Below, piece after piece: positions 1 through 5,250 of a DNA stretch of 7,284 nucleotides. A program made the translations under genes and the position numbers. The stretch is from positions 1 to 7,284 of the forward strand of contig CANNBR010000045.1 of NCBI GenBank assembly GCA_947502805.1, written 5' to 3'. Every line of letters starts with the position of its first letter. Position 1 is the first letter of the stretch. Under the pieces are notes generated by a model. It saw only the letters and a program-made list of their open reading frames with translations. It had not been told where the DNA came from and ran no database searches. Source of the DNA: a bacterium. Its GTDB lineage: Bacteria > Babelota > Babeliae > Babelales > CAIQNR01.

Positions 1-1482
1 CATTTTTCCAAATACTAATTCTTCTGCAATGCGCCCACCAAGAAGACTTTGTAAACTTGCAAGCATCTCATTTTTGGTAGTCGAATATTTTTCACGTTCA
101 GGAAGATGATGCGTTACCCCAAGCGCACGCCCACGAGGAACAATCGTTACCTTATGAAGGGGATCGGTATCTTCAGGAAGCAACAAACGAATTAACGCAT
201 GCCCTGCTTCGTGATACGCAGTCATTGAGCGATCTTCTTCTGTAAGAACAATCGTACGGATCTCTTTACCAATAAGAATTTTATCACGCGCTTCTTCAAA
301 ATCTTTAAGCATTACTAATGGTTGATTTTCTTTTGAAGCAATAATTGCCGCTTCATTAATCAAATTTGCCAAATCAGCACCAGTAAACCCTGGAGTGCCC
401 CGTGCAATTTTTTTCATATCAACTGCAGCATCAATTAATACCGTTTCTGCATGCACTTTAAGAATCTGTTCACGGCTTACCAAATCAGGATACGGAACTT
501 CTATGCGACGATCAAAACGACCTGGACGCAATAACGCTTTATCAAGAACATCAGGTCTATTTGTTGCTGCAAGCACAATAACCGGTTCTTTTGCTGTTTC
601 AAAGCCATCCATTTCAGTCAAAAGTTGGTTCAATGTTTGTTCGCGTTCATCGTTGCCGCCGCCACCAATTCCGCTTCCACGGGAACGGCCAACCGCATCA
701 ATTTCATCGATAAAAATAATGCTTGGAGCTGTTTTACGTGCTTGAGCAAAGAGATCACGAACACGTGAAGCACCAACACCAACAAACACTTCGATAAAAT
801 CAGAACCGCTAATGCTATAAAAAGGACAGTTCGCCTCTCCAGCTACTGCACGAGCAAGCAATGTTTTACCATTACCTGGTTCTCCAACTAGCAAGGCTCC
901 ACGGGTAATTTTTGCCCCAAGGCGTTTATATTTTTCAGGATTTCTTAAAAAATCAACCATATCAAAAAGTTCTTCTTTAGCTTCGGCAGCACCAGCAACT
1001 GAACTAAATTTTTCTTTGATAGTTGAAGGCATAAACATTTTTGCACGGCTTTTACCCATAGTGAAAATATTGCCACCGCCGCCGCCAGCGTTTTTATTAG
1101 GACGGAACATATACCAGATAAACCCAAGGCCAAAAAGAAAGGCTAAGATTAAAAGAATTTGCGACAGCCCCATATGAGTTGAAGCGTCTTTGAAATTTAT
1201 ATCAAGACCTTTTTTCTGTAGCTTTTCCCATAATTGAGGATCGGCTGGAGTAATCGTTTGATAGACCTGTTTATCATCAGATTTCCACTGAACAACAGGA
1301 CCATCCACTTCTATGTGCCTTACGGTGCCAGCTTCTACTGCTGTTAAAAACTGAGAAAAGCTTCGTTCGCTTTTTGAGCGAACATCATGGTGAAGTTTTG
1401 TAACAATTAAAAGACAGAGCACTCCAACAATAACTGTAACAATCAAATTGCGTGGTCCGCCGCTGGTATTGCGTCCTTTCAT
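1..1482 (-). CDS. ftsH: ATP-dependent zinc metalloprotease FtsH, C-terminus beyond window
   Basis: This is a membrane-anchored AAA+ protease that unfolds and degrades membrane and short-lived cytosolic proteins. The first 494 residues are present; the family is usually about 600-650. Visible in order: TM1 about residues 11-30, a small periplasmic domain about 31-104, TM2 about 106-127 and a glycine run at 133-137. The AAA+ module has Walker A GEPGNGKT (200-207), pore loop FVGVG (233-237), Walker B IIFIDEID (255-262) and arginine fingers in LLRPGRFDRR (R319, R322). Zinc site HEAGH is at 424-428, with E425 as the catalytic base. The third zinc ligand lies beyond the window edge. The family norm for Walker A is GPPGTGKT, so E201 and N204 are variants, but the essential Lys and Thr are kept. 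The ATG at 1482 follows an AAGGA Shine-Dalgarno with a 5-nt spacer. It lies 101 bp after tolB, behind a terminator-like hairpin, so it is probably transcribed separately. Confidence 0.97.
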   Translation of the reverse strand, partial: MKGRNTSGGPRNLIVTVIVGVLCLLIVTKLHHDVRSKSERSFSQFLTAVEAGTVRHIEVDGPVVQWKSDDKQVYQTITPADPQLWEKLQKKGLDINFKDASTHMGLSQILLILAFLFGLGFIWYMFRPNKNAGGGGGNIFTMGKSRAKMFMPSTIKEKFSSVAGAAEAKEELFDMVDFLRNPEKYKRLGAKITRGALLVGEPGNGKTLLARAVAGEANCPFYSISGSDFIEVFVGVGASRVRDLFAQARKTAPSIIFIDEIDAVGRSRGSGIGGGGNDEREQTLNQLLTEMDGFETAKEPVIVLAATNRPDVLDKALLRPGRFDRRIEVPYPDLVSREQILKVHAETVLIDAAVDMKKIARGTPGFTGADLANLINEAAIIASKENQPLVMLKDFEEARDKILIGKEIRTIVLTEEDRSMTAYHEAGHALIRLLLPEDTDPLHKVTIVPRGRALGVTHHLPEREKYSTTKNEMLASLQSLLGGRIAEELVFGKM

Positions 1483-1487
1483 AACGT

Positions 1488-1492
1488 TCCTT
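1488..1492 (-). promoter_or_regulatory. ribosome binding site of ftsH
   Basis: AAGGA on the minus strand, 5 nt before the ATG at 1482. It supports this start, which also places TM1 and the periplasmic domain as expected for FtsH. Confidence 0.7.
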
Positions 1493-1511
1493 TTACTTAT
1501 TTTATAAATTT

Positions 1512-1534
1512 AAGAGGTATTCCCCTCTCCTCTT
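1512..1534. other. inverted repeat in the ftsH leader
   Basis: AAGAGG (1512-1517) and CCTCTT (1529-1534) form a 6-bp perfect inverted repeat with an 11-nt loop. On the minus strand the 3' arm could instead pair in a shifted register with an inner AGAGG (5 bp, 6-nt loop), so two hairpins compete. On the plus strand the stem runs into a T tract and would resemble a terminator, but no plus-strand gene needs one. In the ftsH mRNA it would lie about 20 nt upstream of the Shine-Dalgarno. Any regulatory role is inference. Confidence 0.4.
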
Positions 1535-1553
1535 TTTTCATTACTACAATAGC

Positions 1554-1576
1554 AAAAATGATCGATACTGTCGATC
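1554..1576 (-). terminator. probable rho-independent terminator of the tol operon
   Basis: Read on the minus strand, just after the tolB stop, GATCGA and TCGATC form a perfect 6-bp stem around a 5-nt loop (CAGTA), followed immediately by ATTTTT. Position and T tract fit an intrinsic terminator closing tolQRAB before ftsH. The stem is short and only half GC, so it may be leaky. The remaining gap to ftsH has no convincing -35/-10 pair; an AT-rich TATAAAAT stretch lies near 1500. Confidence 0.6.
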
Positions 1577-1583
1577 TTTAACC

Positions 1584-2933
1584 CTATCTGACAACCGGAA
1601 AGGTGCTGTAGAGGGACGACCAGCTTGGATAGGTGCAGGTTTTTCCCTCAGAAGTCAGAAATTTATTCTTTCCTGTCAAAAGAGAATGGGAAACAATACG
1701 CTGATTTTTCCCTTCTACTACCGTATAAGCAAGGTAATTACCACAGGCAGACCAGGTACATTCCTGCTTATGCCCAGCATCAGAAGTAACCTGCTTTTCC
1801 TGTTTTTTAGAAAAATCATACAAAAAGAGCTGCATCACTCCTTTTTCTAATTTTGAATAAGCTAATTTTTTGGTTGCATCACAATACTGAGGAGAGGTAG
1901 ACGCGCCACCTTCAGTTAAACGTTCAATAGAATCATCTTTTCTATGCATGTAGTAGAGTTGCGGACGCCCTAATTCAAAGTCAGAACAAAAGACAATATC
2001 CCCATTTGGAAGAAAAGCAGGGCAAATATTATTGCCTGTATTATAGGTCAAACGAGTATATCCCACTTTTTTAAGATTTTTGTTGTACCCATAGTGATAC
2101 AACTGACTGCTGCCATCACGGGATAAGCACATCACTACTTCTTTACCATCAAATGAAAAGGTCGGCAGCATGTTCAATCCATCAAAGCTAGATGCTACTG
2201 TTTCTGAACCATCAAGCCCGCAGGAAATAAGCTGAATATTAAGTGCTGTGTATTTTGAATAAAGCACCATTGGGTTTTCAGGGTCCCTGTTCCAACGTGG
2301 TGCAATAATTTGACGGCTTGATTGCTTAAGAACTTCTGGATGAGAACCATCGAAATCTGCAACGTAGACAGTCGTTTCTCCTTTTTTACTCGTCTGACAG
2401 TAGGTTAACTTTGAACAAGCAAAAGGCTTATTATTCGTCAATGCTGGAATCACAGAATCAGCTAATGAATAACCCCATCCACGAGAAACTTTCCCTTGTT
2501 TTGCTATTCTAAACCCTGTCTGCATAACTGCTTTATGGGTATCATACAGGCGCCATTCGTACACTTTATCTTCTTTGTCTTCAGTGAGAAAAACAACAAA
2601 GTGATAGCCCTTTTCTTTCAATGCAATAACCTGCTTTTTTTTATAAGGCTCGGTCTTGTATTCTATGTCGACATCCAACTGCTCGGTATAATCTAATGCC
2701 CGTTTGAGCGCTTCACATACTTCTTGAGATTTCGTATCAGCTAGCAAAATAGGCACCAGTAATATGCGTCTTTTTTTATTGGTTTTTGCATCAACTTCTA
2801 CCTTAAAAGAAGATTGGCCTTGCGCTGATTGTACTTTTTCATCACCATATGAATACGTAAAATTCAAGAGTGAAATTACTAGTACTGCTACAATCATCTG
2901 TGTTTTTTTTAGTATCATTGTTTCTTTCATCAT
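1584..2933 (-). CDS. tolB: Tol-Pal system periplasmic beta-propeller protein TolB
   Basis: TolB is the periplasmic Tol component that exchanges between Pal and TolA. The 449 residues are close to the usual 420-450. A signal peptide is visible: KK near 9-10, a hydrophobic core at about 13-27, and probable cleavage near residue 30. A TolB-N-like alpha/beta domain spans about 52-165 (KRRILLVPILL start). From about 175 on come blade-like repeats of the WD40/PD40 type, with recurring signatures such as VYVADFDGS, NMLPTFSFDGKEVV, NICPAFLPNGDIVF and CTWSACGNYLAYT. These are typical of the six-bladed TolB propeller. The start is uncertain: ATGs at 2933, 2930 and 2918 are all in frame. The 2918 start gives a cleaner signal peptide (MILKKTQ) and an AAAGAA upstream; 2933 has only GGGGC. 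It is the last gene of the tol operon, 33 bp after tolA. No pal follows. Confidence 0.92.
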   Translation of the reverse strand: MMKETMILKKTQMIVAVLVISLLNFTYSYGDEKVQSAQGQSSFKVEVDAKTNKKRRILLVPILLADTKSQEVCEALKRALDYTEQLDVDIEYKTEPYKKKQVIALKEKGYHFVVFLTEDKEDKVYEWRLYDTHKAVMQTGFRIAKQGKVSRGWGYSLADSVIPALTNNKPFACSKLTYCQTSKKGETTVYVADFDGSHPEVLKQSSRQIIAPRWNRDPENPMVLYSKYTALNIQLISCGLDGSETVASSFDGLNMLPTFSFDGKEVVMCLSRDGSSQLYHYGYNKNLKKVGYTRLTYNTGNNICPAFLPNGDIVFCSDFELGRPQLYYMHRKDDSIERLTEGGASTSPQYCDATKKLAYSKLEKGVMQLFLYDFSKKQEKQVTSDAGHKQECTWSACGNYLAYTVVEGKNQRIVSHSLLTGKNKFLTSEGKTCTYPSWSSLYSTFPVVR

Positions 2934-2940
2934 TGTTGCT

Positions 2941-2962
2941 GCCCCATAGTAGTTGTAGGGGC
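2941..2962 (-). other. hairpin between tolA and tolB
   Basis: GCCCC (2941-2945) and GGGGC (2958-2962) form a perfect all-GC 5-bp stem with a 12-nt loop, between the tolA stop and the tolB start. It has no T tract, so it is not a normal terminator. It would sequester the only G-rich stretch upstream of the 2933 start, which suggests modulation of tolB translation or processing. That role is inference. Confidence 0.4.
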
Positions 2963-2966
2963 TTCT

Positions 2967-3920
2967 TTATGGCTTAAATGCTATCGTTATTTGCTTGCCC
3001 CACACTTCATGTGGAAATATAACCTGTTCCAATGTTTCCTGAACCGAAAGATCGTACATTAAAATATCAGTTTTTTTGAGAAACTGTGTTTCAAGAATTG
3101 CTCCATCCCATCCAATGGTAACTAACGCTTCGCAGAATATTCCTGAAGGAATACCTGCTGGCGGGGTCCACAGATCAAAAAGACATTCTTGTAATTTTTG
3201 CTGAATCTGAAGCGCATCAAACTCCTGCTTAGTCAGATACAAAATCTCCTGACCCTCAGGACCTAGTGCGCCACTTCCGCTGGTTCCTTCAACTGCTGGT
3301 TGATCTACTGTTGACTGTTGCAAGGCTTCAATTTTTTGTTCTTCTTTTACCGTTTCTTTTATCGATTGCACTTCTTTCTTGTTCTCCAAAGTTTTAACGG
3401 AGGAAGAATCTTTTTTTTCTTGAGCTAGTTTTTCATTATGCTTTTTCAATTCCTCTGCAGCCTTCCTATCTGCCTTAGCTTTGGCGATGGAAGATTTCTT
3501 TTTTTCACGCAAAAGAGCTTTTTTACTTACTGTTTTTTTATCTGACAGAGCCTTGGCAAGGGAGGAATTTTTTGCAGCCTTCACAGACTTACTAACAACA
3601 GTCTGTTTTGCTAAAGAAGTAGGGGATTTTTTCTTTAGCTGCTGTGTCTTATTTTTATTTCCAGATTGTTGCTTATTATGCTTACTATTTCTCCTACCAC
3701 CTTTAACTCCCAAAACTTGTGAGGATGGACGGGATGCCGAAAGAGGCAACAGCTTTATAATAGCATTGGAAGGAATACGTGAAGAAAGGTCAATAAGTAA
3801 TCGCTGGTGATAATCTTTGCAGACAAATAAAAGAGAGAAACAAATAAGTAGATGCAGCACCAGCGATACAATAAAAACTGAACGTACTCTAAGAGAGTTT
3901 TGAGGTTGCCAGAGCAACAT
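2967..3920 (-). CDS. tolA: TolA-like periplasm-spanning energy transducer
   Basis: TolA links the TolQR proton channel to TolB/Pal and the outer membrane. Numbered from the ATG at 3920 (317 aa), a single N-terminal TM (about 14-34) carries S19-x3-H23. This is the Ser-x3-His motif that TolA and TonB use to engage TolQ/ExbB. A Lys/Ser/Ala/Glu-rich, probably helical region (about 75-205) with many Lys pairs would span the periplasm. The last 90 or so residues resemble the TonB/TolA C-terminal domain: WTPPAGIPSG, a central GWDG turn, YDLSVQ, and an FKP terminus like that of E. coli TolA. An upstream in-frame ATG at 3938 would add six residues. I chose 3920 because GGGAGGGG lies 6 nt before it. 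The gene overlaps the tolR end by 32 bp. A TonB assignment is possible on domains alone, but the tolQ-R-A-B order favours TolA. Confidence 0.87.
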   Translation of the reverse strand: MLLWQPQNSLRVRSVFIVSLVLHLLICFSLLFVCKDYHQRLLIDLSSRIPSNAIIKLLPLSASRPSSQVLGVKGGRRNSKHNKQQSGNKNKTQQLKKKSPTSLAKQTVVSKSVKAAKNSSLAKALSDKKTVSKKALLREKKKSSIAKAKADRKAAEELKKHNEKLAQEKKDSSSVKTLENKKEVQSIKETVKEEQKIEALQQSTVDQPAVEGTSGSGALGPEGQEILYLTKQEFDALQIQQKLQECLFDLWTPPAGIPSGIFCEALVTIGWDGAILETQFLKKTDILMYDLSVQETLEQVIFPHEVWGKQITIAFKP

Positions 3921-4317
3921 ACGTAACCCCTCCCACATACTTTATCTTATCGACAAGTTCAATAACTTTTCCGTAATGAGCAGAGGTATCAGCTTTTACA
4001 AAAACTGTTTTCTCATTCCCCTTGCCAACAATTTTTTTGAGTTTTTCAATAAGATCTTTTTCAGCAACTTTTGAATCATTCAGAAAAATAGTTCCCGTTT
4101 TATCGAGTACAACCGTAATATCTTTTGCAGTCATCTCTTTTGCTTCTTGCATATTGCCCTTAGGTAGCTCAACCTGAAGCCCCGCTTCTTTTTTAATGGT
4201 AGGGCTAGCAATCATAAATACCACAAGTAACACCCATGCTGTATCAATAAGAGGAGTTAAACTAATTTCCGGGGACAAAAGGCCTTTTCGGCGCCTCATT
4301 TGATACCATCGTTTCAT
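3889..4317 (-). CDS. tolR: TolR/ExbD-family proton channel subunit
   Basis: TolR pairs with TolQ in the inner-membrane proton-driven stator that energises TolA. At 142 residues it has the usual family size (TolR and ExbD are about 140). A basic cytoplasmic N-terminus (RRRK at 8-11) leads into the motif ISLTPLIDTAWVLLVVFM (18-35). This is the single TM, with D25 in the position of the conserved protonatable Asp of TolR/ExbD. Residues from about 45 to 142 form the periplasmic domain, with the typical ITVVLDKTGTIFLND strand pattern and a VFVKAD strand. The ATG at 4317 is supported by GGGAG 9 nt upstream and by D25 matching the usual position. The gene overlaps the tolQ end by 56 bp and the tolA start by 32 bp. 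Sequence alone cannot separate TolR from ExbD; the operon context favours TolR. Confidence 0.93.
   Translation of the reverse strand: MKRWYQMRRRKGLLSPEISLTPLIDTAWVLLVVFMIASPTIKKEAGLQVELPKGNMQEAKEMTAKDITVVLDKTGTIFLNDSKVAEKDLIEKLKKIVGKGNEKTVFVKADTSAHYGKVIELVDKIKYVGGVTYVALATSKLS
3927..3934 (-). promoter_or_regulatory. strong ribosome binding site deciding the tolA start
   Basis: GGGAGGGG on the minus strand, inside the tolR coding sequence and 6 nt before the ATG at 3920. The alternative ATG at 3938 has no comparable site, so this supports the shorter tolA product. Confidence 0.65.
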
Positions 4318-5017
4318 GTTTTTCTTCTCCCTCTACCATTACACGGATAACAACGTTATGAATTTGATCAGATAAGTAACCAAGCGCATGTTCAATAGTA
4401 CGAACACGACCAGCAAGGTAATGGAACATAATAAGCATTGGAATAGCGAGCATAAGACCAGCCATTGTGGTCATCAATGCTTCCGCCATACCAGGAGCAA
4501 TCGTTACGATATCTGCTGATTGTTTTTCACTGATACTAATAAATGAATTAGTTAAACCCCATATAGTACCAAATAATCCAATTAAAGGACCTGAAGCTGC
4601 AGCAACAGAAAGAACAGAAAGATATGATTCTTCTTCATATACTAACGAATCAATAACAGAAAAACGCTTTGCATCAAGGTAATCGATGTCTCGATCAGAA
4701 AGCTTTCCCTCGGAATGTTTTCCCTTTTTTTGCACAATCGTTTGCATCTCTTGCACATACTCAAGTAACACAAGGCCCGAAAGCGTATTGGCTTCTTCAT
4801 TGGTCAATTTAAGCAACTCTTGACGAGTAGTAATGCGATTAATTTTTTTTGAAGTTTCCCGCAGTTGTTTATCTTTAAGATTAAACAAATTCAATTTATA
4901 AAAAATGAGAGCCCAGCAAGCAACAGATGCTACCAAAAGCATAACTAAAACCGTCTTTATCATAAAGTCTGATTGCTCAATCAGGTGCCACAAGGCATTT
5001 CCAAAGAATAGTCTCAT
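4262..5017 (-). CDS. tolQ: TolQ/ExbB-family proton channel subunit
   Basis: TolQ is the pentameric inner-membrane channel component (MotA/TolQ/ExbB family) that works with TolR to move TolA. It has 251 residues (E. coli TolQ 230). TM1 is about 18-40, followed by a long cytoplasmic loop with charged helices (about 45-130). TM2 is about 132-155 with the signature GPLIGLFGTIWG (143-154). TM3 is about 174-200, preceded by APGMAEALMTTMAGL. T151 and T184 match the two channel threonines conserved in TolQ (T145 and T178 in E. coli). The C-terminal tail (about 225-251) is charged and longer than usual, and its last codons overlap tolR. The ATG at 5017 follows AGGAAG. It is first in the tol operon, with a promoter-like pair upstream. 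An ExbB assignment cannot be excluded on sequence alone. Confidence 0.94.
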   Translation of the reverse strand: MRLFFGNALWHLIEQSDFMIKTVLVMLLVASVACWALIFYKLNLFNLKDKQLRETSKKINRITTRQELLKLTNEEANTLSGLVLLEYVQEMQTIVQKKGKHSEGKLSDRDIDYLDAKRFSVIDSLVYEEESYLSVLSVAAASGPLIGLFGTIWGLTNSFISISEKQSADIVTIAPGMAEALMTTMAGLMLAIPMLIMFHYLAGRVRTIEHALGYLSDQIHNVVIRVMVEGEEKHETMVSNEAPKRPFVPGN

Positions 5018-5020
5018 AAT

Positions 5021-5026
5021 CTTCCT
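5021..5026 (-). promoter_or_regulatory. ribosome binding site of tolQ
   Basis: AGGAAG on the minus strand, a few nucleotides before the ATG at 5017, supporting this start. Confidence 0.65.
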
Positions 5027-5052
5027 TTTCTTAGAATGAAATAATGATGTTT

Positions 5053-5082
5053 AGCATACCGTATCTTTATAAGAAATAACAA
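5053..5082 (-). promoter_or_regulatory. candidate sigma-70-type promoter of the tol operon
   Basis: On the minus strand, TTGTTA (5077-5082) and TATGCT (5053-5058) are separated by 18 bp, close to the -35 and -10 consensus. Transcription would start near 5046 and give a leader of about 28 nt before tolQ. No other promoter-like pair is as good in the 233-bp gap. It is the likely driver of tolQRAB. Predicted by eye only. Confidence 0.5.
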
Positions 5083-5173
5083 CCCACAAACACTTTTTAC
5101 AGTACTGCTTTAACCTAAAAAAACATTCTTTCCCCTCCCTCACCATCTAAATTTATTAAAACTATATCGTGAT

Positions 5174-5204
5174 CTTCGAGGCTATCTCGGGCTGCCTGAC
5201 GAAG
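5174..5204 (-). other. GC-rich hairpin between the ankyrin gene and tolQ
   Basis: On the minus strand CTTCG-tc-AGGC pairs with GCCT-CGAAG: a 9-bp stem with a 2-nt bulge and an 11-nt loop. It is conspicuously GC-rich against AT-rich flanks. It lies about 47 bp after the ankyrin gene stop and could help end that transcript, but the following bases (ATCACGATATAG, then TTTT) are not a clean terminator tract. It overlaps a stop-to-stop open stretch of about 45 codons with no upstream start codon, so it could also be a gene remnant. The rest of 5018-5250 holds the tolQ promoter and a purine-rich tract, and no gene. Confidence 0.4.
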
Positions 5205-5250
5205 TTGAAAATAAAAACATGTCGCAGACTTTTTTAAAAGCAACGCTAAA

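Noticed and set aside
395..745. Open frame of 116 codons on the plus strand
   Set aside because: It lies antisense within the conserved AAA+ module of ftsH; its translation has no recognisable domain.
945..1133. Open frame of 62 codons on the minus strand
   Set aside because: It is an alternative frame inside ftsH, where the FtsH frame carries TM2 and the start of the AAA+ domain.
3481..3810. Open frame of 109 codons on the plus strand, rich in Phe and Leu
   Set aside because: It is the antisense of the Lys-rich region of tolA; Lys codons read backwards give Phe/Leu and mimic a membrane protein.
2967..5017. Assignment as exbB-exbD-tonB iron-uptake genes
   Set aside because: The families are related, but the adjacent TolB and the FKP-ending TolA-like C-terminus favour the Tol system.
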